Assembly (NCBI GenBank): GCA_964576715.1
Contig: CAZNWE010000007.1
Location: forward strand, 10,415 to 74,414
Direction: 5' to 3'
From: SLRI01 sp964576715
GTDB lineage: Bacteria > Pseudomonadota > Alphaproteobacteria > Geminicoccales > Geminicoccaceae
DNA: 64,000 nt
Shown here in pieces: positions 1 to 9,469 of the stretch. A program made the position numbers and the translations under genes. The stretch's first letter is position 1. Every line of letters begins with the position of its first letter. Under the pieces are notes generated by a model, which saw only the letters and a list, made by a program, of their open reading frames with translations, was not told where the DNA came from and ran no database searches.

Positions 1-237
1 AACGTGCATCTCTATCGCAACCCGGAGCGCAAGCTGCCGATCCCCGTCACGATCGTCGTCAGCGTCAAGAAAACGGCCCAGGAATCGGGCAAGCAGATCC
101 TCGCGAGCAAGATCGAGCTCGGCCGGGAAGGCCAGGAGCTCACCGTCTTTCGCTTCAAGCTCGACGAAGCCAGCGATCTGGTGCCGGGCAGCGTGCACAA
201 TCTTCAGCGACCCTTGCGCAACTGGAAGCCGTCATGA
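1..237 (+). CDS. Unidentified protein, 3' part only
   Basis: The reading frame is open from the first base of the window to a TGA at 235-237, so the gene probably begins outside it; a GTG at 4 is the only early in-window start. The visible 77 or so residues are mixed polar/hydrophobic, with a short hydrophobic strand near the front (PVTIVVSV) and a basic end (RPLRNWKPS). No family was recognised. The next gene starts inside its stop codon (ATGA overlap at 234-237), so the two are probably translationally coupled and may act together. Confidence 0.55.
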   Translation, partial: NVHLYRNPERKLPIPVTIVVSVKKTAQESGKQILASKIELGREGQELTVFRFKLDEASDLVPGSVHNLQRPLRNWKPS

Positions 238-749
238 ACGAGCTCTTCGGCCTCTTCATCGTCGTTGTCGCCCTGCTCTGCATCCTCGCGACGCACAGCA
301 TCTGGGCACCGACCCGGTTGCGGGTGAAGCTCTCGGCCCTGATCACCACCGTGTTGTTCCTGCCATTGGCTTACGCCGCGATGGTACAGCTCTTGAGCAA
401 GCCCAAACCAGTCCACCTCGAATGGTGGCAGGCGCAGGCCGAGGAGGCAACGGTGCTCGGCAGCTCGCTGCGCGAGGGTCAAGGGATCTATCTCTGGCTG
501 CAGATGGTCGAGCTGCCCGAGCCACGGTCCTACGTGCTGCCGTGGAGCCAGGAGCTGGCACAACAGCTGCAGGATGCGCTGCGCGAGGCCGAGGAGAATG
601 GCACCGCGGTGCAGATGCGCTTGCCGTTTGAGCCCTCGCTCGACAATCGCGAGCCCAAGTTCTACGCCATGCCGCAGCCGGCCTTCCCGCCCAAGGACCG
701 CAACGAGCCGGCCCCAGACCTGTTCGCCGGCCCGGCCACCGACGCTTGA
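234..749 (+). CDS. Small inner-membrane protein of unknown function
   Basis: This is a 171-residue protein with two hydrophobic segments near the N-terminus (about residues 5-25 and 34-54) and a soluble C-terminal part rich in Glu, Gln and Pro. This suggests an inner-membrane anchor with a cytoplasmic or periplasmic tail. It overlaps the preceding frame by four bases (ATGA), indicating co-expression. The soluble part has a conserved-looking stretch (YLWLQMVELPEPR, then YVLPWSQELAQQLQ), but no family was recognised and no function is assigned. Confidence 0.7.
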   Translation: MNELFGLFIVVVALLCILATHSIWAPTRLRVKLSALITTVLFLPLAYAAMVQLLSKPKPVHLEWWQAQAEEATVLGSSLREGQGIYLWLQMVELPEPRSYVLPWSQELAQQLQDALREAEENGTAVQMRLPFEPSLDNREPKFYAMPQPAFPPKDRNEPAPDLFAGPATDA

Positions 750-800
750 CGGCAGCGCCGCGCCGGCGTCTATCGCGGCACCCGAAACCCAGGTGCCGCG

Positions 801-1754
801 ATGCCCGAGACCGCGCCCTTGTTGATCGCCCACGAGCACGCCGACCTCTGGTGCAGCGAGCTCCGGGCACGCTTTCCCGGCCTGCCCTGTCGGCTCGTCC
901 GCTCGGCAGGCGAACTCGACGCGGCCGCCGGGTTCCCGGCGCGCATCGCCTATAGCTGCGTCACCGACGGCTTTCCGCGCCAGGCGCATCGGCGCCTGCG
1001 CGAACGTGCCGGCCTCCGCTGGATTCATGTCGGCGGCGCTGGCTTCGACCACCTCGTGAGCGACGCGACGCCGGCACCGCTGCTCACCAACGGAGGCGGC
1101 GTGCTCGCGCCTTTCTTGGCCGAGACCCTGCTCGGCGCGCTGATCGCCCTGAACCGCGGCTTCATCCACGCTGGCCGCGAGCAGGCCCAGGGTCGCTGGG
1201 CGCCGTGGAGCTTTCCAGCACTGGCTGGCCAGACGCTCGCCATCGTCGGCACCGGTGCGGTCGGCGTGGCCTTCGCGCGCCTGGCCAAGGCGCTCGACCT
1301 GCGCACGATCGGTGTCGCCCGGCGGCCCGAGAGGCGGGCGGCATTCGACACGGTCCGGCCGCTCACGGCCCTCGCCGAGGTTGCCGGCGCTTGCGATTAT
1401 CTCAGCCTGAATGTGCGGCTGGTACCCGAGACCCGTGGGCTGATCGGTGCCGAGGTGCTCGGTGCCATGCGGCCCACGGCCTACCTTCTCAATGCCGCGC
1501 GTGGCGCGGTCGTCGACGAAGCGGCGCTGGTCGAGGCGCTGAGCGATGGTCGCATCGCCGGCGCCTATCTCGATGTTTTCGCGCACGAGCCCCTGCCGCC
1601 GAGCAGCCGACTCTGGCACCTGCCCAACGTTCTGATCACCCCGCACATGAGCGACCGGGTGATCGACTGGGAGCTGCGGCATGCGCGGTTCTTCATGGCC
1701 AATCTCGAGCGCTGGCTTGCCGACCAGCCACTCGAGAATGTCGTGGACCCCTGA
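801..1754 (+). CDS. D-2-hydroxyacid dehydrogenase (NAD-binding)
   Basis: A 317-residue member of the D-isomer-specific 2-hydroxyacid dehydrogenase family, which interconverts 2-oxoacids and D-2-hydroxyacids with NAD(P)H. Visible features are the dinucleotide motif IVGTGAVGVAFARL at about residues 147-160, the NAARGAVVDEAAL segment that carries the catalytic Arg, and the ITPHMSD segment with the catalytic His. The length is normal for the glyoxylate/hydroxypyruvate-reductase-like subgroup. The substrate cannot be read from the sequence. It stands alone, 51 bases after the membrane-protein pair. A second enzyme of the family lies at 43086-44063. Confidence 0.88.
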   Translation: MPETAPLLIAHEHADLWCSELRARFPGLPCRLVRSAGELDAAAGFPARIAYSCVTDGFPRQAHRRLRERAGLRWIHVGGAGFDHLVSDATPAPLLTNGGGVLAPFLAETLLGALIALNRGFIHAGREQAQGRWAPWSFPALAGQTLAIVGTGAVGVAFARLAKALDLRTIGVARRPERRAAFDTVRPLTALAEVAGACDYLSLNVRLVPETRGLIGAEVLGAMRPTAYLLNAARGAVVDEAALVEALSDGRIAGAYLDVFAHEPLPPSSRLWHLPNVLITPHMSDRVIDWELRHARFFMANLERWLADQPLENVVDP

Positions 1755-1849
1755 GCGTGATCAAGCGCGCTGCTGACATGCCGGCGCCGGAGCGGTAAGG
1801 GGCGGCAGCGACGCGGCGCGACCGCCGGCTTGTCGCAACCGTTGCCTGT

Positions 1850-1868
1850 CGCCGGCCTAGGGCCGGCG
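1850..1868. terminator. Strong hairpin without U-tract
   Basis: An 8-bp perfect GC-rich stem (CGCCGGCC / GGCCGGCG) with a TAG loop lies between the dehydrogenase gene and the next gene. It could help end transcription, but no run of T follows it, so a classical Rho-independent terminator is not supported. Confidence 0.3.
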
Positions 1869-1954
1869 CTTCTGTGGTGGCTGGTGCAACCCTTCATTAA
1901 GCTGCCGCTGCTAGTTTCGCGCCTGCCAAGTGATGTCGGACAGGAGATGATACC

Positions 1955-2602
1955 TTGCGGCTCGATGCAGAGATTGCGGCGCCGGGCATGGCAGGCGCGC
2001 GCGCCGCGCGCGATGCTGTGGGCTGGTTTGCGGCGCACGAGCTGCGCACGCCATTGCAGGCGATTCAGGGCGGCGTCGCCCTCCTCCTGGAGGACCGCGG
2101 TGCCGGGCTTTCGGCGACGCAGCTCGAGGCCCTCGGGCTGATCAACGCGGCAACCGCCGATCTCGAGCGCTGCATCACCCATCTATGCGAGCTCGCGGCA
2201 CTCAGCGCTAGCTCGCCGGCAGCACCGCAGGTTGTGCCGCTTGTCGAGCTGCTTGCGGCTTCGGGCACCGCAGTCCGGCTGCGTCCGAGCGCGGCGCTCG
2301 AGCCTGCTGCCACGACGGCCGTGCATGTCGTGCCATCCCTGGTCAGGCGCGCGCTCGTCCAGCTGTCGGCCCTGGCGCCGGCAGGCGGCACGCGCGGTCT
2401 CGACTGCGAGGTCGGGGCCATTGCCGCCGATTGGATCGGTCTCGATTTCCGCCTGGCCCCGTCGGCGAGCGGTGACGGGGCTCTGGCCTGGCAGCTCGCC
2501 AGCGCGCTGATCGAGCGCGCCGGCGCCACCTTGGCGACAACCACCGCGCGATCGGTGCGACTGACCTTGCGCCGCGCGACCGGGGTCACGATATCACCCT
2601 GA
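1955..2602 (+). CDS. Degenerate histidine-kinase-like protein (HisKA only)
   Basis: A 215-residue protein with a clear phospho-acceptor H-box, HELRTPLQAIQGG (about residues 28-40), followed by the second helix of a HisKA dimerisation domain. The C-terminal half has the length of an ATPase domain. Only its last part looks related (WQLASALIERAGATL), and I see no convincing N-box or DxGxG motif, so ATP binding is probably lost. It may act as a phosphotransfer or phosphatase protein, or be a decaying kinase. It has no sensor or membrane segment. The start is a TTG at 1955, supported by AGGAG about 10 bases upstream. No response regulator is adjacent. Confidence 0.65.
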   Translation: MRLDAEIAAPGMAGARAARDAVGWFAAHELRTPLQAIQGGVALLLEDRGAGLSATQLEALGLINAATADLERCITHLCELAALSASSPAAPQVVPLVELLAASGTAVRLRPSAALEPAATTAVHVVPSLVRRALVQLSALAPAGGTRGLDCEVGAIAADWIGLDFRLAPSASGDGALAWQLASALIERAGATLATTTARSVRLTLRRATGVTISP

Positions 2603-3338
2603 GCGATGGACAACGGGCAAGTGCCGAGCCGGTTCGATCTTGTTGATTCGGCGGCACCGCATCGTGCTACCGACGTAGCCTTCGACGCACGCCAGCCTCG
2701 TGGTGTGCCGACGGCACCCTGTTCTAGCTTGCGGTTTTTCTTGATTTCCCTCCCGTCTTCGGTAGCTATCGTCTGGTGACGAGGCTCGTATGGTAATTTT
2801 CCTCGCTATGAAAGCCCGCTTCGCAGTATGGCGGACGGCGACGCTCGAGATGCACCCCTCGGGATGTGAACAGACAGCCGGCCGTCGATTGGTGAGGTCA
2901 TCATCGAAGGGCTAGCGAGGCGCCGACCAGCACCACGGTGCTGCGCGAGCTGAGGGCGCACCAGCGGCGCGGCGTACCGGTTGGATGGTCGCGCACCAGC
3001 AGGCGGAGACGGCGAACGTGCAGGCGAGCGAGCGAGCGTGTGGCACGACTCCGGTTGTACCTGGCTGCTGACCGGTCTCGCGCCGCCGTCAGGTCACTCC
3101 GTCAGGTCACTATGCCGGGGGCACCACAGCGATCGGGCGGCGACGCGTCTCGCGCAGTGCCACGGCGACTGCGCTCGGTGTCGGTGTCGTCGGACCGGGG
3201 CTGTTGCTCGCTATCGACCGGCTGGCAAACATGCCAAGAGGCCCGATCAGTGGCGCCGCGTTCGCACTGCGGCAGCCTGAAACCGGCTGATCGAACCAAC
3301 GACGGCCGTGTTTCGTCAAAGTGGAAGAAGGAAGGCTT
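2603..3338. other. Intergenic stretch with no supported gene
   Basis: About 735 bases without a convincing gene. The frames here encode Arg/Ser-rich strings with no domain or ribosome-binding site. The only clear structure is a perfect tandem 13-bp repeat (CCGTCAGGTCACT at 3086-3098 and 3099-3111). It may hold the promoter of the following gene, or decayed sequence. Confidence 0.4.
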
Positions 3339-4094
3339 GTGAACAGCAATAACCGGAACTCGATGTTCCCGTTTCGCCGTGGTGGCGGCAAGAAGCGGGG
3401 CAAGCCCCAGGGTGGTCATCAGCCCGGTCAGCCCGGCCGCCGCCAAGCCGGCGGCCGGAGGATCCCCAATTCGGCGGCCGAGTTGCTCGGTGCGCTGCAG
3501 CCGACCACCAAATCGCTGGCCCAGGTCCTCGCCGGCAACACGCGAGCGTCCGGCCAGGTCGTGCATGCACGCAATATCCTCAACCAGGCCGAGCGACTGG
3601 TCGACGATCGGGCGGTGGAACGCCTGCCGCCGAAGCAGCGCGAGGAATTTCTCGAGCAGCTTGCCCGGCTGAAGCTGACCCTCGCCGATGCCGACGACGC
3701 CGCCGATGCCGACGCAGCGGCGGCGCCCGTCGCCGCCGCTGCACCGCCGCTCTCGATGGATCGGCTGCGCGAACTCGCCTTGAGCATCGCGACCGGGGCA
3801 CCGGCTCCGGGTGAGCCGCCGTCGCCCCAGGCGACGGGCGCGGCGTCGGCGGACGAAGGAATGGTCGCCGAAAGCCCGGCGCAACGCGACGCGTCGACGC
3901 TGCCCGCACAAGACCCGCCGCCGGGCGACGCCACCGAGCCGCCGAGCGCCACGCCGGCGGACACCAAGGACGAGAAAGCCGAGAGCAAGGTTTCCCGAGC
4001 AAAGCGTGGTGCAACCTTGCGGCTGAAAACCGTGCACCCGGACCCTGCGGACGAGGCGCACAGCGCCGCGACAGAAGCCGCGACGGCACGCTGA
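3339..4094 (+). CDS. Basic, low-complexity protein of unknown function
   Basis: A 251-residue protein with three zones: a Gly/Arg/Lys/Gln-rich basic head (RRGGGKKRGKPQGG), a compact helical part at about residues 42-110 (AAELLGALQPTTKSLAQVL, then ERLPPKQREEFLEQLARL), and a long Ala/Pro/Glu-rich disordered tail. The basic head suggests nucleic-acid or ribosome contact, but this is inference. The GTG at 3339 is preferred because AAGGA lies six bases upstream; a GTG at 3321 in frame has no ribosome-binding site. I did not recognise the family. Confidence 0.6.
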   Translation: MNSNNRNSMFPFRRGGGKKRGKPQGGHQPGQPGRRQAGGRRIPNSAAELLGALQPTTKSLAQVLAGNTRASGQVVHARNILNQAERLVDDRAVERLPPKQREEFLEQLARLKLTLADADDAADADAAAAPVAAAAPPLSMDRLRELALSIATGAPAPGEPPSPQATGAASADEGMVAESPAQRDASTLPAQDPPPGDATEPPSATPADTKDEKAESKVSRAKRGATLRLKTVHPDPADEAHSAATEAATAR

Positions 4095-4359
4095 CCAACA
4101 AACAGCCGCACGAGCGGTGCGGATGTCTTGGCCGGGAGCGATTGCCTCGGCACTGTGGCGCGCCCGGGCCGCGCCGTCGACGCCTGCGCTGGCGCGGGTA
4201 GCGTAACGGCGAGGGCGTTAACGGAAGATTCTCAATCGTTGCGCGATACTGCGACGGCCTCCACCGGACCGTCGAAAGGGATTTGTTCGATCCACCGTTT
4301 GAACTATGTTTGGGGGTGTCGATGAGCCAACGCGACGCGCGACGGGCGCCTGGGGAGCC

Positions 4360-4683
4360 ATGAAGGACGGCTGGGACGAGGATCGGGTGGTAAAGGGCGA
4401 TGTTGCCACCAAGCCACGCACACGCACGCAGCGGCCCTCGCTCTACAAGGTGTTGCTGCTCAATGACGACTACACGCCGATGGAGTTCGTCGTGCATGTT
4501 CTCGAGCGTTTTTTCAACAAGAGTCGCGAAGACGCCACCCGCATCATGTGGCATGTCCACCAGAAAGGTGTGGGTGTCTGCGGCGTCTACACCTTCGAGA
4601 TCGCCGAGACCAAGGTAACGCAGGTGACCGAGTTCGCCCGACAGAACCAGCACCCGCTCCAATGCACCATGGAAAAGGAGTGA
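4360..4683 (+). CDS. clpS: ClpS, adaptor of the ClpAP protease
   Basis: ClpS binds proteins with N-end-rule destabilising residues and delivers them to ClpA. The core is unmistakable: LYKVLLLNDDYTPMEFVVHV, then MWHVHQKGVGVCGVYTFEIAETK. This includes the Asn-Asp pair and the hydrophobic pocket residues that hold the N-degron. A disordered head of about 27 residues precedes it, as usual. The ATG at 4360 gives 107 residues, the family norm; an ATG at 4306 in frame would add 18 residues but has no ribosome-binding site. clpA follows 243 bases downstream. Confidence 0.95.
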   Translation: MKDGWDEDRVVKGDVATKPRTRTQRPSLYKVLLLNDDYTPMEFVVHVLERFFNKSREDATRIMWHVHQKGVGVCGVYTFEIAETKVTQVTEFARQNQHPLQCTMEKE

Positions 4684-4926
4684 GCGGTCGCAGCGCCCCG
4701 CGTGTGGCGGCACCGCGCCATCGCGGCCGCAGCCGGCCGCCTCGATCGTGCCCGAGGAAATCACCGGCAAAGCGCGGCGCCACGCCGTCGCTCACCGCGG
4801 TCGCCGGGCTGGCGTTGTTGACCAAGCTCGACGCTGGCAGATATCCATGCAGTTCGGCTACAATGCCGATCACGGTGATCGAGCGGCTGCGGCCCACGGT
4901 CGTGGCGGCTTCGGCAAGGAGGTAGG

Positions 4927-7281
4927 ATGCTCTCGCGCACACTGGAAAAGACCCTTCGTCGGGCGCTCGCCCTCGCCAATGCGCGGCAGCACGAATATGC
5001 CACGCTCGAGCACCTCTTGATGGCGTTGAGCGAGGATCAAGACGCGGTTGCCGTGATGAAGGCTTGTGCTGTCGAGATCGACAAGCTGCGCCTCGCCCTC
5101 ACCGATTTTCTCGATCATGAGCTCTCCGGCCTCGTCGTCGACGGCGTTGTCGATGCCAAGGCGACGGCCGGCTTCCAGCGCGTCATTCAGCGCGCCGCCA
5201 TCCATGTCCAGTCGTCTGGCCGCAGTGAGGTCACCGGAGCCAACGTGCTGGTCGCCCTCTTCTCCGAGCGCGAGTCGCATGCCGTCTGGTTTCTGCAGGA
5301 GCAGAACATGTCCAGGCTCGATGCGGTCAATTACATCGCGCACGGGATCGCCAAGAAGCCAAGCCTCAGCGAGGAGCGTCGGGTGAAGGGTGCGGAGGAA
5401 GCGAGCCAAGGCGAGGAGAAGCGCGAGGCCGGCAGCGAGGCGTTGTCGACCTATTGCGTCAACCTCAACGACAAGGCGACGGCCGGCAAGATCGATATCC
5501 TGGTCGGTCGGCAGCACGAGATCGAGCGGACCATCCAGATCCTCTGTCGGCGCTCGAAGAACAACCCGCTCTTCGTCGGCGACCCGGGTGTCGGCAAGAC
5601 CGCGATAGCCGAGGGGTTGGCGCTCAGGATCGTGCGCGGCGAGGTTCCCGAGGTCCTCAAACACGCCATTATTTTCGCCCTCGACATGGGCGCACTGCTG
5701 GCCGGCACCCGCTATCGGGGCGACTTCGAGGAGCGGCTGAAGGCGGTGATCGGCGAGCTCGAGGCCAATGACCGGGCCGTCCTCTTCATCGACGAGATCC
5801 ACACCGTGATCGGTGCGGGTGCGACGAGTGGCGGCTCGCTCGATGCCTCCAATATTCTCAAGCCGGCCCTCGCCGGTGGCTCGCTGCGCTGCATCGGCTC
5901 GACCACCTACAAGGAGTTCCGGAACTATTTCGAGAAGGACCGGGCCCTCGTCCGCCGCTTTCAGAAGATCGACGTGCCCGAGCCCTCCGAGGACGAGGCA
6001 GTCAAGATCCTCGAGGGCTTGCGGCCGAGCTTCGAGGAGCATCACCGAATCAAATACTCGACCGGCGCACTCAAGGCCGCGGTCAAGTTGTCGAACCGCT
6101 ACATTCATGACCGCAAGCTGCCCGACAAGGCGATCGACGTGATCGACGAGGTGGGTGCCGCCCAGATGCTCAAGCCCGAGGGCCAAAGGCGCAAGACCGT
6201 GGGGGCGAAGGACATCGAGGAGATCGTCGCGAAGATTGCGCGCGTGCCGATCAAGGCGGTCAATGCCCGGGACAAGAGTGCTTTGAAGACCCTCGGCGAC
6301 GACCTCAAGGCCGTGGTGTTCGGGCAGAACCAGGCGATCGAGGCGCTTTCGTCGGCGATCAAGCTCAGCCGGGCTGGACTGCGTGATCCGCAAAAGCCCA
6401 TTGGCTGCTACCTGTTCTCCGGCCCGACCGGTGTCGGCAAGACCGAGGTGGCGCGCCAGCTCGCGAGCGTCATGGGCATCGAGATCGTGCGTTTCGACAT
6501 GTCCGAGTACATGGAGCGGCACGCGGTCTCGCGGCTGATCGGCGCACCTCCGGGCTATGTCGGGTTCGATCAGGGTGGCCTGTTGACCGATTCGATCGAC
6601 CAGCATCCGCACGCCGTGCTGCTCCTCGACGAGATCGAAAAAGCGCATCCGGATGTCTTCAACATCCTTCTCCAGGTGATGGACTACGGCAAGCTCACCG
6701 ACAACAACGGCAAGACGGTCGATTTCCGGAACGTCATCCTGATCATGACGACCAATGCCGGGGCGGCCGACATGAGCAAACCCGTCATGGGCTTCGGCGC
6801 CGCGGCACGCGAGGGCGAGGATACCGAGGCGATCAAGCGCCTGTTCACGCCGGAATTCAGGAACCGGCTCGATGCGGTCATCCCCTTCGCCGGTTTGACG
6901 CCGAGAATCATCCGCTCGGTGGTCGACAAGTTCGTGGATCAGCTCGCCGCGCAACTGGCCGACAAGCGCGTTTCGATCGAGCTCGACGAGGCGGCCAAAG
7001 CGTGGCTGGCCGAGCGTGGCTACGATCCGCTCTACGGTGCCCGCCCCCTGGCTCGGGTGATCGAGGAGCACATGAAGAAGCCCTTGGCCGACGAGCTTCT
7101 GTTCGGTCGGCTGGCCAAGGGGGGCAAGGTGACGGTGACCATCCAGGGCGACAAGCCGGTCTTCGTGATCGTGCCGACCGGCCAAGCCCTGCCCTTCCTG
7201 CCGCCGCCCGATGCCATCGACGACGTCGATGCCCGGGATGAGGACAGCCCGAACGAGGAGCTGCCCGAGACTGTCGGCTGA
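4927..7281 (+). CDS. clpA: ClpA, ATP-dependent unfoldase of the Clp protease
   Basis: This 784-residue AAA+ unfoldase threads substrates into the ClpP chamber. In order it has a double Clp N-domain (about residues 1-145, with EHLLMAL), an acidic/basic linker, AAA module 1 with Walker A GDPGVGKT (about 219-226) and Walker B LFIDEIHT, and AAA module 2 with Walker A GPTGVGKT and Walker B LLLDEIEKAHPDV. The D2-small domain ends at about 740, before a short acidic tail. A strong AAGGAGG sits just before the ATG. The pairing with clpS supports ClpA rather than ClpB or ClpC, and there is no ClpB-type middle coiled coil. Confidence 0.97.
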   Translation: MLSRTLEKTLRRALALANARQHEYATLEHLLMALSEDQDAVAVMKACAVEIDKLRLALTDFLDHELSGLVVDGVVDAKATAGFQRVIQRAAIHVQSSGRSEVTGANVLVALFSERESHAVWFLQEQNMSRLDAVNYIAHGIAKKPSLSEERRVKGAEEASQGEEKREAGSEALSTYCVNLNDKATAGKIDILVGRQHEIERTIQILCRRSKNNPLFVGDPGVGKTAIAEGLALRIVRGEVPEVLKHAIIFALDMGALLAGTRYRGDFEERLKAVIGELEANDRAVLFIDEIHTVIGAGATSGGSLDASNILKPALAGGSLRCIGSTTYKEFRNYFEKDRALVRRFQKIDVPEPSEDEAVKILEGLRPSFEEHHRIKYSTGALKAAVKLSNRYIHDRKLPDKAIDVIDEVGAAQMLKPEGQRRKTVGAKDIEEIVAKIARVPIKAVNARDKSALKTLGDDLKAVVFGQNQAIEALSSAIKLSRAGLRDPQKPIGCYLFSGPTGVGKTEVARQLASVMGIEIVRFDMSEYMERHAVSRLIGAPPGYVGFDQGGLLTDSIDQHPHAVLLLDEIEKAHPDVFNILLQVMDYGKLTDNNGKTVDFRNVILIMTTNAGAADMSKPVMGFGAAAREGEDTEAIKRLFTPEFRNRLDAVIPFAGLTPRIIRSVVDKFVDQLAAQLADKRVSIELDEAAKAWLAERGYDPLYGARPLARVIEEHMKKPLADELLFGRLAKGGKVTVTIQGDKPVFVIVPTGQALPFLPPPDAIDDVDARDEDSPNEELPETVG

Positions 7282-8004
7282 GCGGCGCCGCGGGGAGTGC
7301 AAAGGTCCGGTTTTCGCGGCCGGGGCTTGTCCGGCAACGACGTAATGCGGCGATGCGGCCGGTCGGTTCTGGCCAAGCTGACGCGCTGTTCAGGCCTTAA
7401 GCCAACCAATCAGCGTGGATGCTCGCAGCTCGGACTCTCGGCTCCTCGTGCGAGGCAACAGAGATCTGCATCGCCACCTTTTCCTATGCAGCTGCCATGC
7501 CAGGCATGCCGCGATCTAGCGCTTCCCTGGTAAGCGTAACGCGGTGCGGGATGTCGCACTGGCTGGCGACGGGGAGCAGGGCCGTTACAGGCGGCCAACA
7601 GCCGCACGCTTCTGAGCTAGGCAAGGGGATCGCCCCCTCACGGCCCCTATCCAAGGACCATCGCCACGGCGACGACCGCGGTGGCGGGCGGATCGTCTGA
7701 GGGCAGCGAAACGACCGACCCGGTACTGCGGACCGCCTTTTCTGCTGCATTGCAGCACTGGCGGCGATGACCCTTTCGGTCTAGGTAGAGTGGCAGGACG
7801 GAGTGCTGGCCTCCGTAACGTCGATCGTCACAGTGTCGTGGGGTCTGCCCGCCTTGCAGACCATGCCTGGCCGATGCGCCAAGCCCTGGGCGACCAGCGC
7901 GGCACTCGACCGTCGGCGGCAAAGCGATGGTCCCCAGCGTCCATCGCCTGCCCATCAGCAACCCTGCCGCGATCACAGGCCGTGCCATGACGGAAGGAGA
8001 CGAG
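7282..8004. other. Long intergenic stretch, nothing recognised
   Basis: About 720 bases between clpA and the acetyltransferase gene. No frame here has a plausible ribosome-binding site combined with a recognisable domain. I see several short inverted repeats but no tRNA, terminator or repeat family that I can name. Confidence 0.4.
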
Positions 8005-8502
8005 ATGGAAGGGTTGAAGATCACGACCGCTGCACCGACGGCCGAGCACATGCAGAAGCTGCTCGCCGACTTCGATAGCTACCTGGCCAGGCTCTACCCG
8101 CCAGAGGCGGAGTACGGGCTCGCCGACGAGGAGTTGCAATCACCCAATGTTCGCTTCGTCTTCGTCGAGCAACACAATGCGGTGGTCGCCTGCGGCGCCA
8201 TCCGGCTCGCAGAGGATTTCGCCGAGATCAAGCGGATGTATGTGGTGCCGGAGATGCGCCAGTCGGGGATCGGCCGGCAACTCCTGAGCCATCTCGAGAC
8301 CGCCACGGCGGGCGCTGGCCGGCCATTGATCCGGCTCGAGACCAGCGTTGCCCAGCCGGAGGCGATCGCCCTCTACGAAAGCGCCGGCTATAGCCGGACC
8401 GACCCGTTCCCGCCCTACGAGGCCGACCCGCGCAGTGTTTTCATGGAGAAATCCGTGGCCGCGCTGTTCGAGAACCTGGGTCGCGCCGGGTCGTTCCCCT
8501 GA
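8005..8502 (+). CDS. GNAT-family N-acetyltransferase
   Basis: A 165-residue acetyl-CoA-dependent transferase of the GNAT fold. The acetyl-CoA pyrophosphate-binding motif A is visible as VVPEMRQSGIGRQLLSHLE (Q/RxxGxG/A form), followed by the motif B region VAQPEAIALYESAGYSRTDPF. The start at 8005 is chosen because AAGGAG lies five bases upstream; in-frame ATGs at 7927 and 7987 are less well placed. The acceptor substrate is unknown. It is convergent with the next gene. Confidence 0.85.
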   Translation: MEGLKITTAAPTAEHMQKLLADFDSYLARLYPPEAEYGLADEELQSPNVRFVFVEQHNAVVACGAIRLAEDFAEIKRMYVVPEMRQSGIGRQLLSHLETATAGAGRPLIRLETSVAQPEAIALYESAGYSRTDPFPPYEADPRSVFMEKSVAALFENLGRAGSFP

Positions 8503-8530
8503 CATCACGCTGCTGAGCGCAGCTGCTGCG

Positions 8531-9274
8531 TCAAAACGCCACTGGTGCGAACGCGGCCTCGTCCGGCGGGCCCGACGCATAGAGCCAGATGGCTTGATCG
8601 GTCGAGATTGACGGCAAGGCGATGAGACTCGAGCTCACCGTACCGTAGGCGCCATCGGTGCGGATACACATTGCATCTCGCGGATCGCCGGTCTCCGTGG
8701 CGCGGGAGGCCAGCACCAGCTGCCAGCTCGACCAGTCCTGGCGCTCCGGTGCCGGCGCCTCGGCGGCGCGAAAGAGCGGCAGATAGCGACGGATCCGTGG
8801 CGCCTCGGCGTCGTTGAGCTCGCGCGAGGTGAGCATCGCAACACCGGCCTCGAGGGCCACGGAACGGACCATGCCGTCTCCAGCGTGGCGAATCCAATAG
8901 GCCTCAGTCGCATCGGCGACCAGCATGTTGAACGGGCGGTAGGCGTCCGGATCGAGATGAGCCAGCGCGGTGGCCGCCGCCTCGGCATCGGCGTGGTCGA
9001 GCGCCTCGAGCACGAGTTCGCCGCGGCTGCGCTTGCCAGCCTCGGGCCCCAGCGTTCCGTGACGATTGAGCACGGCAGCCGTCACCCCGTCGTCGTTGAT
9101 GCCGAGCCAGCTGCCGCCGGCCTCCAGATCGAGACCGGCCAAGACTTCCGGCCGATCCGCCCAATGCCGATCGGGCGCTGCGGTCTGCCGCGTGGCCAGC
9201 TCGTCACGGTTGGCGGCGAGCAGCACCGGCCAGCGCGGGTGATCGGGTCGTCGGAGGATGATCAGCGAGCACAT
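8531..9274 (-). CDS. NRDE-family (TANGO2-like) protein
   Basis: A 247-residue NRDE-family protein, named after the Asn-Arg-Asp-Glu motif seen here in VLLAANRDELATR. The proposed start gives an N-terminal MCSLIIL, and Cys2 is typical of the family and resembles an N-terminal-nucleophile hydrolase. Other family marks are GGSWLGINDDGVTAAVLNR and the later FNMLVAD segment. TANGO2 relatives have been linked to heme or lipid trafficking, but the bacterial role is not settled. An in-frame ATG 36 codons upstream would bury the conserved Cys and is not favoured. Confidence 0.85.
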   Translation of the reverse strand: MCSLIILRRPDHPRWPVLLAANRDELATRQTAAPDRHWADRPEVLAGLDLEAGGSWLGINDDGVTAAVLNRHGTLGPEAGKRSRGELVLEALDHADAEAAATALAHLDPDAYRPFNMLVADATEAYWIRHAGDGMVRSVALEAGVAMLTSRELNDAEAPRIRRYLPLFRAAEAPAPERQDWSSWQLVLASRATETGDPRDAMCIRTDGAYGTVSSSLIALPSISTDQAIWLYASGPPDEAAFAPVAF

Positions 9275-9469
9275 GGCCAACAGCTGCCGCCCCGCAGGCA
9301 AGGACAGCTGCCGGGGCTCGATTGAAGGAACGACTGCATCGATAGGCTCATCCAGCGCTTCGCGCGACCGCTGTTTTGGCACGCCTCACCAGCGCCGGCG
9401 ATGGCGGGCCGGGCACCACCACCCTATATAGTGCTAAGACAGACGGTCGACCTAGCCGGGGAGCAGCGC

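Noticed and set aside
2938..3342. 134-residue Arg-rich frame in the 2.6-3.3 kb gap
   Set aside because: No ribosome-binding site, low-complexity Arg/Ser content, and no resemblance to a family.
4870..7302. 810-residue open frame opposite clpA
   Set aside because: It is the complement of clpA, has His/Asp/Leu-rich composition without domains, and arises from the high G+C content.
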